NCBI GenBank assembly: GCA_949840885.1
Contig: CATKYJ010000016.1
Span: 29,575-93,574 of the forward strand
Direction: 5' to 3'
DNA: 64,000 bases
From: an uncultured Acetatifactor sp.
Lineage (GTDB): Bacteria > Bacillota > Clostridia > Lachnospirales > Lachnospiraceae
Positions 1 through 9,621 of this stretch are shown piece after piece (within the stretch, counting starts at the first letter, position 1; the number at the start of each line of letters is the position of its first letter). The notes under the pieces are model-generated. The model saw nothing but the letters and a program-made list of their open reading frames with translations, searched no databases and was not told the DNA's origin. Made by a program: the position numbers and the translations under genes.

Positions 1-249
1 CATGAAGCGGAGATCATGTCCGCGGTGAAGCAGGCGTTCTTGCACAATCAACTGATTTTAGGATTTCGGCAGACACTGCACAACAAAGCATATGTGGCCC
101 CGGAGCATGTGTTTGAGAATCAGGAAGAAATGATTGCTTTCTTAAATAAAGTCATGGGACAGAAAGCGATCATAAAGGGTCAAATTGATTTGCAGAAGAA
201 AGCGGCTATGTCAGAGGAAATAGCTGCATACGCAGATCTTTTGAAATAA
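1..249 (+). CDS. C-terminal part of a GtfB-like accessory Sec glycosylation chaperone/glycosyltransferase subunit (5' end outside window)
   Basis: Open from base 1 (HEAEIMSAVKQAFLHNQLILGF...); matches the C-termini of the 5001 and 8030 ORFs (HQTEMASAVYRAFLSNQLIFAF). Confidence 0.75.
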   Translation, partial: HEAEIMSAVKQAFLHNQLILGFRQTLHNKAYVAPEHVFENQEEMIAFLNKVMGQKAIIKGQIDLQKKAAMSEEIAAYADLLK

Positions 250-278
250 AATATTAACTTAATTCAGGAGGGAAAAGT

Positions 279-446
279 ATGTTTGGAAATTTGGATGCGG
301 TTACCGTTGTGACTATTCTGGAGTTTATACTTGCGGTGTACAGCCTGGCGCTTGTATTTTCTGTGAAGAATAAGGTTTTGAGGATCGTGAATATTGTTCT
401 CGCTGTTGTGTGGGTGGTTCTGGGATTTTTAAACATTTTCATGTGA
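279..446 (+). CDS. Small two-TM hydrophobic protein (55 aa) in the accessory Sec/glycosylation locus
   Basis: MFGNLDAVTVVTILEFILAVYSLALVFSVKNKVLRIVNIVLAVVWVVLGFLNIFM; SD AGGAGG at 267-272; below the ORF-track size cut-off. Confidence 0.7.
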   Translation: MFGNLDAVTVVTILEFILAVYSLALVFSVKNKVLRIVNIVLAVVWVVLGFLNIFM

Positions 447-513
447 CTTGCGGGGGGCTGCTTTCACGAAAGTGGGGCAGTCCCATGGCTGCGTTATGGC
501 GGGAGGGTGCGGG

Positions 514-1767
514 ATGATAGTTGTTTTTGATAAATATACAGATAATACAAAGAAATTATTGGAGACGATGCAGTCGGCGGCTCTTGACGTAAAGGTTGTC
601 GTGCTGAATGACGATGGTTTTCTGCCAAGAGGAATACTCTCGCCTTATGCTTACTATACGTATGGAAAAGAGGAAGAGATTCTGGAGGAAAAGGATCTGT
701 TCTTTGATTTTATTGAAGTACCGGAGTTTTGGGAGATTCGGGCGGTAGGCTTGTATGGCGGAATTTATGATATGGGATGCAAAAAGGCGGATATTTATTT
801 TACGGATCCCATCGAAAAAAGAAATGTGAAGCGCGTTGAATGGTGCATGGAAAACGGCTGGAAATACAAGATTGATCATTATAACAAGTACGCCCTGAAA
901 TATGCAAGCGAATTTCTGGACATAGATGGAAATGTGGAGTCTAAAGTTTTTTATTCCGGCAGGAATCAGGAAATGGTGGTGGAGCAGCCTCAAAATGACG
1001 TGGTCACTCTGCTTGAGGGAGGCAAAACGAGGGCTTTCTTTGTTTCCTATGCCGAATTCCTTTCGTATTACATGGAGGAAATTGGGGCAGGGGAAAAGCG
1101 GGTGCTGTTTGTAGAGAATGACGAGGGATTCCAATGCCTGGAATACAAATCGGGCGACAGGAGCATGTGGGAATATGTCTGGTTTCCCAGCGATGGACTG
1201 CTGAATAAGTATGTCAATATGGGTGGGAAGAACGGATATTGTTTTTGCAATATTCCGAAAGAATATCCGGCAAACAGCGCAAAAGGGGAGGCGCTTGTCT
1301 TAACGGCTTCGGACAGGCTGGAGAGGATTGAGGAACTGATTCATGAATTGCCGGAAGTCAATTTCCATATAGCTGCGAGCACACAGGTTTCCGACAAGCT
1401 CCGCAGGCTGGGAGAGCACGAAAATGTGAAAGTATATCCCCAGATTAGCAAGGGGGATTTAAATGCATTGTGGGATAAGTGCGATTTTTATCTGGATATC
1501 AATTATTTTCAGGAAGTGCAAAATGCAATTGATACTGCACAGCAGAAAAATTTGCTGATCATGGGATTTGAAAATATCATACATAATAAGAAGTTAATAA
1601 CCGAAGAATGTGTATTTCCCAGTCAGGATTTCAACAAGTTCACTTCTTTTATAAAAACGGTCATGCAGAATCCTGATTTGATGAAGAGGCTATTGGAAAA
1701 GCAGCAATGTAAGAAGCGGCAAAGCTGGAAAGAATTCATGGAAGCAGTGGGACTGACGGAGGAGTAG
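514..1767 (+). CDS. GtfB-like accessory Sec system glycosylation protein (divergent paralog)
   Basis: ORF track start is a TTG at 448; ATG at 514 gives MIVVFDKYTDNTKKLLETMQSAALDVKVVVLNDDGFLPRG, parallel to the GtfB N-terminus of the 8030 ORF; C-terminus also parallel. Confidence 0.75.
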   Translation: MIVVFDKYTDNTKKLLETMQSAALDVKVVVLNDDGFLPRGILSPYAYYTYGKEEEILEEKDLFFDFIEVPEFWEIRAVGLYGGIYDMGCKKADIYFTDPIEKRNVKRVEWCMENGWKYKIDHYNKYALKYASEFLDIDGNVESKVFYSGRNQEMVVEQPQNDVVTLLEGGKTRAFFVSYAEFLSYYMEEIGAGEKRVLFVENDEGFQCLEYKSGDRSMWEYVWFPSDGLLNKYVNMGGKNGYCFCNIPKEYPANSAKGEALVLTASDRLERIEELIHELPEVNFHIAASTQVSDKLRRLGEHENVKVYPQISKGDLNALWDKCDFYLDINYFQEVQNAIDTAQQKNLLIMGFENIIHNKKLITEECVFPSQDFNKFTSFIKTVMQNPDLMKRLLEKQQCKKRQSWKEFMEAVGLTEE

Positions 1768-1769
1768 AA

Positions 1770-3305
1770 GTGGCGGTTTATGTATTTAGTCTGGTAGTTG
1801 GATATCTGCCTCATGGAGTAGATAATGCTCAGGGATACCGAGCTCAAATTCTGAAAGATTTTCCTGGTTCCATCAAGTATGTATTTACAGATTTACCGAG
1901 AAAGCAAGATATTGACTATTATAGCAGGGTTGGAATTCATGCGGAAGAAATGCTCAGTGTCCACCAATATTTTACAGATGCCCGATCTTTGAGGTCAACT
2001 GTGAAGACGAGGGACAAACTGGAAGAATTGAAAAAAAGTTTGCTCTATACGGACGTGAAATATCTGGATAATGAGATCCGGCTGCTGAAAAACGGAACAG
2101 TTTTGGCAACGATTATGCTGGATGAAAATGAAAAAGACTATTGTTGTGGAACCCAATATTTCAGCACTGGGAAATTAATTCGAACAGAAAAATATATGGA
2201 AGGTGCCTGTTATATAGAATACTACATTACTGCAAAATCAGGTGTAAAATCCTATGCTAAGTTGGTGAGACGTACATTTTGTAATTGTGAAGGCGCTGTT
2301 GCATATAATCAGATATTCGAGGGAAAAAAGGAATGGTATCTGTTTCCGGACGGCAGAATATTGACAAAATCGCAGCTGCTTGCAGAATTTGTCAGGAAAC
2401 TAAATTTGACACAACAAGATACGGTTCTCTTAGATCGTTCTGCACAGTTTGATTTTGTTCAGCCGCTCTTTCAGTTTGGAAATAAAGCTAGGTTTATTTC
2501 CGTTTTTCATTCCGGACATTATTTTGAAAAAGGAGAAGATACAAATCGCTTATACTTGAATTATGAGTATTATTATTGGTTCAAATATACCAATCATATT
2601 GATGCCATGGTGGTTTCCACCCAGGAGCAGAAGATAGAGTTGATAGAAAAGCTTCAAGAGTACGGATTTAGTATCCCTGAAATTGAAGTGATACCGGCAG
2701 GGGGTATCGATTGCTTGAGATACCCTGAAACAGACAGGCGGCCATATTCGCTTATATCGGTTTCCCGCCTTGATAAGCGAAAGAAAATTGACTGGATTAT
2801 AAGGAGTGTTATAAAAGCGCATCAGATGAATCCGGAGATTTCTCTTGATATTTATGGCCGCGGCAATGGAGAGCATACGCAATATTTGCAGAATATCGTA
2901 TCCTCGAATCAAGCACAGTCATATATCAGATTCATGGGGCAGGTAGATGTCGCGGAGATATATAAAAATTATGAGGTCTTTATAACTGCGTCACTATGGG
3001 AGACTCTGGGTCTTTCTATGATGGAAGCCGTTGCGTCAGGAATGGCGATGATTGGGCTGGATGTAAAATATGGCAACCGTCTGTTTATTCAGCCCGATGT
3101 GAATGGTGCTTTGGTGGATTTTGATGTGAGTTGCTTAAATGATGAAGAGAAGCTGATTACTGAGATGGCTAAAAAAATAGTAGACATATTTTCGGATAAA
3201 GAACGTTTGGAAAAGTTTCATCAATGTTCCTATAAAATTGCACAAGGGTTTTTCTCAGAAATGATTCAAAAAAAGTGGATGAATTTAATAGCAAGAAAAG
3301 CATAA
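1770..3305 (+). CDS. GtfA-like glycosyltransferase (accessory Sec glycosylation), paralog 1
   Basis: GTG start with GGAGG SD; VGYLPHGVDNAQGYRAQILKDF aligns with GtfA GIGWASSGVEYAQAYRAKVLRS; C-terminal GT4-like ASLWETLGLSMMEAVASG. Confidence 0.85.
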   Translation: MAVYVFSLVVGYLPHGVDNAQGYRAQILKDFPGSIKYVFTDLPRKQDIDYYSRVGIHAEEMLSVHQYFTDARSLRSTVKTRDKLEELKKSLLYTDVKYLDNEIRLLKNGTVLATIMLDENEKDYCCGTQYFSTGKLIRTEKYMEGACYIEYYITAKSGVKSYAKLVRRTFCNCEGAVAYNQIFEGKKEWYLFPDGRILTKSQLLAEFVRKLNLTQQDTVLLDRSAQFDFVQPLFQFGNKARFISVFHSGHYFEKGEDTNRLYLNYEYYYWFKYTNHIDAMVVSTQEQKIELIEKLQEYGFSIPEIEVIPAGGIDCLRYPETDRRPYSLISVSRLDKRKKIDWIIRSVIKAHQMNPEISLDIYGRGNGEHTQYLQNIVSSNQAQSYIRFMGQVDVAEIYKNYEVFITASLWETLGLSMMEAVASGMAMIGLDVKYGNRLFIQPDVNGALVDFDVSCLNDEEKLITEMAKKIVDIFSDKERLEKFHQCSYKIAQGFFSEMIQKKWMNLIARKA

Positions 3306-3333
3306 AATCAGGAGAGGGTTGAGGAAAGAGAAT

Positions 3334-4884
3334 ATGTCGGTTTACATATTTTCCTTGTTGGCAGGATTTGTATTTGGAGGAGTCGATACCGCCCAGGGAT
3401 ATCGAGCTGGAATATTGGAGAATTTACCATATCCTGTAAAATTTATTTTTGAAAGTCTGCCCAGGAGGGAAGATATCATCAGATACAAAAATATCGGGAT
3501 CAAGCTGGAGCAAATGCTCTGTATGCATCAGTGTTTTACAGGTAATTTAACAGTGAAGCTATGCGGCAAGACAAAAGATAAGCTGGAAGAACTCAAAAAA
3601 TGCTTGCGCTGTACAGGGATAGAGCAACATGAAAATGAAGTTAGGCTGATTCGCAAGGGAGTGCTTGTTGCCTCTATTCTATTGGACGAAGAAAACAAAG
3701 ATTATTATTGGGGCATTCACTATTTCAATCAATCCAAGCTGATCCGCACAGAAATTTATACAGACGGAATTTCCTACACAAATTATTATGTGACAGCCAG
3801 ATCCGACAAGGGAGCCTATGCGAAACTGGTGAGACGCACATTTTACAGCAAGGGCGGGAAGGCAGTCTATGATCAGATATTTGAAAGAAACAGGGAATGG
3901 TATTTGTTCCCAGACGGTAGATGCTATACAAAGCAGCAGTTTTTAGCAGCATTTATTCGGAAATTGGATTTAAAGGAAAAGGATATCATTATTTTAGATC
4001 GCCCTGCCAGTTATGATTTATTGCAGCCGATTTTTCAGTTCAAAGGGATGGCTAAATTGGTTGTCATAATGCACTCTGGGCATTTTTATGAAAAAGGAGA
4101 AGATCCTTATGATGTATATCTAAATAAAGAATACTATTATTGCTTTAAGTATTCAGGGATGATTAATGCGATAGTAGTTTCCACAGAGGAGCAGAAATGT
4201 GAACTGGTAGAAAGATTGCAGGAATATGGATGCGCTGTACCTGAAATAAGAATAATACCAGCAGGAGGAGTTGATAGTCTAAAATGTTCAGAAAAGGGGA
4301 GACAACCATATTCTATGTTATCGGTTTCCCGCATTCATAGACGGAAAAAGGTTGAGTGGGTTATAAAAAGTGTGATAAAGGCACATAAAAAGAATCCAAA
4401 TATTTTTGTAGATATTTATGGGGAGGGTGTTGATAAGGATTATTATCAATATCTCCACAACATAGTGTCACAGAATGAGGCACAGTCCTATGTTCGATTT
4501 ATGGGATGGACAGATGTTACAGAAATTTATAAAAACTATGAGGTATATATAACCGCTTCATTATGGGAAACGCTAGGGTTGTCTCTTATGGAAGCTGTTG
4601 CATCAGGAACAGCTATGATTGGACTTGATGCAAAATATGGAAACCGTTTATTTATACAACCTGAAAATAATGGATATTTGGTTGAGTTTCATACAGAATA
4701 CGTGGATGGAGATGATGATAAGCTGACAGATGCTATTGCTGAAAAGATTGTGGATATTTTTTCTGACGAGACACGGCTAAGAGAATATCATAATAATTCT
4801 TATAGAATTGCGCAGACTTTTTGTACTAATAATTTGACAGATAAGTGGGAAGCTTTATTAAATTTTTGGACTAAAGGCAATTAA
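3334..4884 (+). CDS. GtfA-like glycosyltransferase, paralog 2 (tandem duplicate of previous)
   Basis: High similarity to the 1770 ORF throughout (SVYIFSLLAGFVFGGVDTAQGYRAGILENLPYPVKFIFESLPRREDI); ATG 3334 preferred over TTG 3319. Confidence 0.85.
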   Translation: MSVYIFSLLAGFVFGGVDTAQGYRAGILENLPYPVKFIFESLPRREDIIRYKNIGIKLEQMLCMHQCFTGNLTVKLCGKTKDKLEELKKCLRCTGIEQHENEVRLIRKGVLVASILLDEENKDYYWGIHYFNQSKLIRTEIYTDGISYTNYYVTARSDKGAYAKLVRRTFYSKGGKAVYDQIFERNREWYLFPDGRCYTKQQFLAAFIRKLDLKEKDIIILDRPASYDLLQPIFQFKGMAKLVVIMHSGHFYEKGEDPYDVYLNKEYYYCFKYSGMINAIVVSTEEQKCELVERLQEYGCAVPEIRIIPAGGVDSLKCSEKGRQPYSMLSVSRIHRRKKVEWVIKSVIKAHKKNPNIFVDIYGEGVDKDYYQYLHNIVSQNEAQSYVRFMGWTDVTEIYKNYEVYITASLWETLGLSLMEAVASGTAMIGLDAKYGNRLFIQPENNGYLVEFHTEYVDGDDDKLTDAIAEKIVDIFSDETRLREYHNNSYRIAQTFCTNNLTDKWEALLNFWTKGN

Positions 4885-5000
4885 ATTAACGGATAATGTA
4901 GGATAGGATTTTTTGTAGAAGCTTTGTTAGGCATAGAAATAGAGTGGCTGAAAATGTGGATAGAAAAGGCATAGCGGGCGAATATAAGAAAGGGGTTTTT

Positions 5001-6503
5001 ATGAAAATACATATTACCAATCTGTATGGAGATGGGGAGGGAACGGCGGCAATAATTGCACAGCAAAATGTTGCTGGAATTGCGAAAGAACTTGGATTTA
5101 CAGAAATGTCTCTATTGAGTCGTACAACAAGACAGGATACAGATACTGACTTAAGAAAAAGAATGCATGGAATTACGGCGGCGGTAGAAGATGATGATAT
5201 TATAATTTTTCAATCTCCGACATGGCAGGAAGATTCGTTTCGCTATGATAAAATGTTATTGCGAACCATCCGGTTCCATCTCAATGTTAGAATTGCAATT
5301 TTCATTCATGATGTAATACCGTTTATGTTTGGAAGATCAGAAGATATTTGGGAGAAAACAATAGAAATATACAATATGGTTGATCTAATCATTGTTCCAT
5401 CAAAAGCAATGTTGGATGTTTTACGTGAAAAAGGGCTGAAAGTGCGAAAGGTTTTGATCCAGACTATGTTTGATTTCTTATTTAATGGAGAGATTAAACA
5501 GCCAGGATTTCAAAGACAAATTTTTTTCCCAGGGGCACCAGACAGGTTTAAATTTCTCAAATCATGGAACTACGATATCCCAATAAGATTGTTTTGCAAA
5601 AATTTTTCGCATGAGAAACAAAATATTGATTTTGGAGGATGGAAAAATACTACAGAGTTGTTGACAGAGTATGGAAATGGTGGATTTGGTTTGATATGGG
5701 AACAGTCGGATAATTCGGATTACTATAAATGTAATCAACCGTACAAACTATCTTCTTATCTAATGGCAAGAATTCCGGTTATTATACAAAAAGGCATTCA
5801 AAATGCGCAGATTATTCAGGAACGGGGATGGGGATTTGCGGTTGAATCGCTGGAGGAAGCAGTAAGGATAGTAAAAAATATTACAGAGGAACAATATTAT
5901 CAGTTGACTCATAATACAAAAAAAGTCAGTTTTTTGATTAAAAATGGTTATTTTACAAAGGAATTGCTGTTACACGCTGTCAATGAGTTGCTGATGGATG
6001 CTGGAAGAAATGAGAAATCTTTGGTGACAGAAGAATATTCTTTCCTAAAGGATAATGGTCATCGCCCAGAAGCTCTTATTTGTACAAATTCAGATCAGAT
6101 AGAATATTGTGAAGAGTTGATAAAAACAATACCTCAAATGCATTTTCATATTGCTGCGTTTACAAGGATGTCTCCTAAGCTTATGAATATGGGAAAATAT
6201 AGTAATGTAAGTTTATATCCGGGCATTGGAATCGATGGTTTGGATAATCTTTTTGAGAAGTGTGATTACTATTTTGATATAAATCATCAAACTGAGATGG
6301 CGTCCGCAGTGTATAGGGCTTTTTTAAGTAATCAGTTGATCTTTGCTTTTGAGAATACTATACATAACAGAAAGTATGTTGCAAGCAGTCATATTTATTC
6401 GGTAGAGAATGCAGGAAAGATGATTGAAGATATTCGAGCGATTATGGAAAGTAAAGCAGTGATGAATGAACATCTGCAACAGCAAAGGGAAGCTATATTT
6501 TGA
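5001..6503 (+). CDS. Gtf3-like glycosyltransferase fused to a GtfB C-terminal domain
   Basis: N-terminus MKIHITNLYGDGEGTAAIIAQQNVAGIAKELGFTEMSL...VIFQSPTW is typical of Gtf3/Nss; from about aa 345 it matches the GtfB C-terminus (NGHRPEALICTNSDQIEYCEELIKTIPQMHFHIAAFT). Confidence 0.85.
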   Translation: MKIHITNLYGDGEGTAAIIAQQNVAGIAKELGFTEMSLLSRTTRQDTDTDLRKRMHGITAAVEDDDIIIFQSPTWQEDSFRYDKMLLRTIRFHLNVRIAIFIHDVIPFMFGRSEDIWEKTIEIYNMVDLIIVPSKAMLDVLREKGLKVRKVLIQTMFDFLFNGEIKQPGFQRQIFFPGAPDRFKFLKSWNYDIPIRLFCKNFSHEKQNIDFGGWKNTTELLTEYGNGGFGLIWEQSDNSDYYKCNQPYKLSSYLMARIPVIIQKGIQNAQIIQERGWGFAVESLEEAVRIVKNITEEQYYQLTHNTKKVSFLIKNGYFTKELLLHAVNELLMDAGRNEKSLVTEEYSFLKDNGHRPEALICTNSDQIEYCEELIKTIPQMHFHIAAFTRMSPKLMNMGKYSNVSLYPGIGIDGLDNLFEKCDYYFDINHQTEMASAVYRAFLSNQLIFAFENTIHNRKYVASSHIYSVENAGKMIEDIRAIMESKAVMNEHLQQQREAIF

Positions 6504-6560
6504 AGATTTCAGAAAAAGGTAAAGAAAAAGGCATTAAATTTCCCCCAGGAGGAAAACGCA

Positions 6561-8051
6561 ATGATTTACAACTTCAATTTAGGAATCGGCTGGGCCAGCA
6601 GCGGCGTGGAATATGCGCAGGCCTACAGGGCGAAAGTATTGCGCAGCATAGGGTTGGAAGCGAAATTTGTTTTCACGGATATGTTCCCAAGGGACAATAT
6701 CCAGCACATGACAGAAAATATGGGCTTTTTAGATTCGGAGATCCTTTGGCTCTACACTTTCTTTACGGACTGTAAGATCTCGCCGGTGACCTATACTCTG
6801 AAGCAGCTGCAGGCCTCCTTTGGAAACAAAGAATTCACCTTTTCCAGGGAGGGAAGCAAGGCGAAATACACTTTTCCTGGGACAGATATTTACTATACAG
6901 TCTATCTGACAGACGAGACAGGCGACAGGGTTCACAGGGTGGAGATGGTCTCCAGAGGATATCTGATTCGGAAAGATTATTATACATACTGCCGCATCTA
7001 TTCCGAGTATTACGCGCCCCTTGACAAGCAGGCGCATCTGTATCAGCGCAGATTTTTCAATGAAGATGGAACTGTGGTATACGAAGAGATCACGGATAAG
7101 GATATGGTCATGTACCGGTTTCCGGATAAGCTGCTGTACTCAAAGGAGGAACTGGTGGGATATATGGTGTCCAAGCTGAAACTGACAGAACAGGATATCG
7201 TTATCATCGACAGGTCAACGGGGATAGGGCAGACCGTCATGCAGAATGCCGCCCCGGCCCGGATCGGCGTTGTGATTCACGCGGATCATTTCAACGAGAG
7301 CGCCACGGACAAGGAGCGCATCCTCTGGAATAATTATTATGAATATGCGTTTTCCCGGCATAAGCATGTGAGCTTTTATGTTGTCTCCACAGATGTGCAG
7401 AACCGTCTTTTGAAGAAGCAGTTTAAACAGTATCTGGGTGTGACTCCCAATGTCGTCACAATTCCCGTGGGAAGTTTGGACGAACTGAAAGTGCCGGAGG
7501 GAACAAGGAGAAAATCTTCCCTTATCACGGCATCAAGGCTGGCCGGTGAAAAGCATATTGACTGGCTCATTGAGGCGGTGGCAGCTGCCAGAAAACAGGT
7601 GCCGGATGTAACTTTAGACATTTACGGCAAGGGTGTGGAAGAGGAGAAGCTGTGGGAGAAGATAGCTGCGCTAAAGTGCGGAGACTATGTGCGCCTCTGC
7701 GGCCAGCAAAAGCTGGACCAGGTGTACAAGAACTACGAGGCATATCTTGCAGGATCCACCAGCGAGGGCTTCGGGCTTACGCTGATGGAGGCTGTGGGCT
7801 CCGGGCTGCCGATTATAGGATTCAATGTGCGCTATGGAAATCAGGTGTTCATCGATGACGGAGAAAACGGATACAGGATTGCGGTGAATGACAGGATGAG
7901 CGACAAAGAACGCATTGAAAAGCTGACAGAGTGCGTTGTCCGTTTGTTTACGGAAGCTAATCTGGAGGCGTTCCATCGGCATTCCTATGAAAAGGCGCAA
8001 GGATATCTTACCGGAAAGGTGGAAAGAAAATGGAAAAGAACGTTGAAATAA
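6561..8051 (+). CDS. gtfA: Accessory Sec system glycosyltransferase GtfA
   Basis: MIYNFNLGIGWASSGVEYAQAYRAKVLRSIGLEAKFVFTDMFPRDNIQHM is canonical GtfA. Confidence 0.92.
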   Translation: MIYNFNLGIGWASSGVEYAQAYRAKVLRSIGLEAKFVFTDMFPRDNIQHMTENMGFLDSEILWLYTFFTDCKISPVTYTLKQLQASFGNKEFTFSREGSKAKYTFPGTDIYYTVYLTDETGDRVHRVEMVSRGYLIRKDYYTYCRIYSEYYAPLDKQAHLYQRRFFNEDGTVVYEEITDKDMVMYRFPDKLLYSKEELVGYMVSKLKLTEQDIVIIDRSTGIGQTVMQNAAPARIGVVIHADHFNESATDKERILWNNYYEYAFSRHKHVSFYVVSTDVQNRLLKKQFKQYLGVTPNVVTIPVGSLDELKVPEGTRRKSSLITASRLAGEKHIDWLIEAVAAARKQVPDVTLDIYGKGVEEEKLWEKIAALKCGDYVRLCGQQKLDQVYKNYEAYLAGSTSEGFGLTLMEAVGSGLPIIGFNVRYGNQVFIDDGENGYRIAVNDRMSDKERIEKLTECVVRLFTEANLEAFHRHSYEKAQGYLTGKVERKWKRTLK

Positions 8052-9388
8052 ATGATATGTTGCTTCTTCTTGACAATTACTCCGTGGAGAGCCGAAGCCT
8101 CCATGAATCCCTGAAGCAGGCGGGCTATGACAGTCCGGCGGCGGTGATTGAGGATGATGGCTTTTTACCGGATGACTGCCTTACTGCGTATGGCTTTTTC
8201 CTCGGCGACTTTAAAAAGGAGAGAGGAGAGGCGGCCAGACCCAGGTACTTTAATGAGATCACGGCGCCGGATTACTGGGAAATCAGCGGGGACAATAAAA
8301 GCGGCAAGGTGCAGGATCTGGACCGGGACAGAGGGAAGATATTTTATGCGGAGCCTGCGCACAGGCGATTGGTGAAAGCAGTGGACTGGTATGATGAGAG
8401 AGGCATTGTCCGCTTCAGCGATCATTACAACCGTTACGGTGGGCTGTATGCCAGGACGGCTTTTGATGCGAAAGGAAAGAGGGTGAACAAATCCTATTTT
8501 TCCGCTGCAGGACGGGAAGTCATCGTGGAAAATTATATTACGGGAGATATCATTTTAAATGAGGCAGAGGAAGTGAAATTCTTCCGGTCAAAGACGGATT
8601 TTGTGCTTTATTTTTTAGAAAGGGCGGGCTTTCAGAAAAGCAGGATTTTCTTTAATTCCCTGTCCACGCCGTTTTTCGTATCCCAGAGGCTTGACCCACA
8701 GGCAAAGAGGGACGTGCTGTTCTGGCAGGAACCGGAAAGAGAGGACATTCCCGGGAATATGCAGGTCATTTTAAACGGAAAAGCCAGCCGCGCGGCTCGG
8801 ATCATGGTGCAGAAAAGGAAGTCCTATGAGAAGCTGATTGCCCTTGGCGCGAGAAAGGACATGGTGCACAGGCTGGGATTTATCTATTCTTTTGAGAGAG
8901 AAAACGGTCATAAGCCGGAGGCTCTTATCTGCACGAATTCTGATCAGATTGAGCATTTGGAGAGGATTGTGAAAGCACTTCCCGAGATGAACTTTCATAT
9001 CGCTGCGCTTACGGAAATGTCTTCTAAGCTCACCGGTATGGGGTTATACGTCAATGTGAATCTGTACCCGAATGTGAAAATGAAAGTTCTGGAGGAGCTT
9101 TTTAAAAAGTGCGACTATTATCTTGACATCAATCATCAGTCAGAGATTGTTTCTGCAGTGCGCAGGGCTTTCCTGAATCACCAATTGATCTTTGCCTTTC
9201 AGGAAACAGTTCATAACAGGGATTTCATAGCCGGTGAGCATATCTATTCCTCTGACCATGCAGGGCAGATGATCTCTGATATCAGAAACATCATGGCGGA
9301 CGCAAATCTGCTGGAGCGGCATTTGAGAAGCCAAAAGGAAGCGGCCATGGCGGAAGACGTGAATATATATAGAAAGATGTGTATGTAA
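8030..9388 (+). CDS. gtfB: Accessory Sec system glycosylation chaperone GtfB
   Basis: LLLLDNYSVESRSLHESLKQAGYDSPAAVIEDDGFLPDD...GKIFYAEPAHRRLVKAVDWYDERGIVRFSDHYNRYGG...VIVENYITGDIILN is canonical GtfB; overlaps the gtfA 3' end. Confidence 0.92.
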   Translation: MEKNVEINDMLLLLDNYSVESRSLHESLKQAGYDSPAAVIEDDGFLPDDCLTAYGFFLGDFKKERGEAARPRYFNEITAPDYWEISGDNKSGKVQDLDRDRGKIFYAEPAHRRLVKAVDWYDERGIVRFSDHYNRYGGLYARTAFDAKGKRVNKSYFSAAGREVIVENYITGDIILNEAEEVKFFRSKTDFVLYFLERAGFQKSRIFFNSLSTPFFVSQRLDPQAKRDVLFWQEPEREDIPGNMQVILNGKASRAARIMVQKRKSYEKLIALGARKDMVHRLGFIYSFERENGHKPEALICTNSDQIEHLERIVKALPEMNFHIAALTEMSSKLTGMGLYVNVNLYPNVKMKVLEELFKKCDYYLDINHQSEIVSAVRRAFLNHQLIFAFQETVHNRDFIAGEHIYSSDHAGQMISDIRNIMADANLLERHLRSQKEAAMAEDVNIYRKMCM

Positions 9389-9457
9389 GGGGCTCGACAA
9401 GTTGAGGAAAAGGTTAAACATATGTTCTTGATAAACTTCTAAAATAATAAAAACAGC

Positions 9458-9500
9458 CGGAATGTCACAGGTTTGTTGTGTGGCATTCCGAATTTTTTTG
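9458..9500 (+). terminator. Rho-independent terminator after gtfB
   Basis: CGGAATGTCACA / TGTGGCATTCCG stem (one T.G) followed by AATTTTTTTG. Confidence 0.8.
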
Positions 9501-9621
9501 TGGTTTTTCCACAAATATTTGAAAAAGGCCTTTTTTTGTTCCGGAAAGTATGGTACAATTTCTTTATTAAAGATGAAAGAGCTGTTTCTGCAAAGCTCCT
9601 ATATAGAAAGGAAGGAGAGGG

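Noticed and set aside
556-1134. 192-aa minus-strand ORF
   Set aside because: Antisense to the GtfB-like gene; no domain signature.
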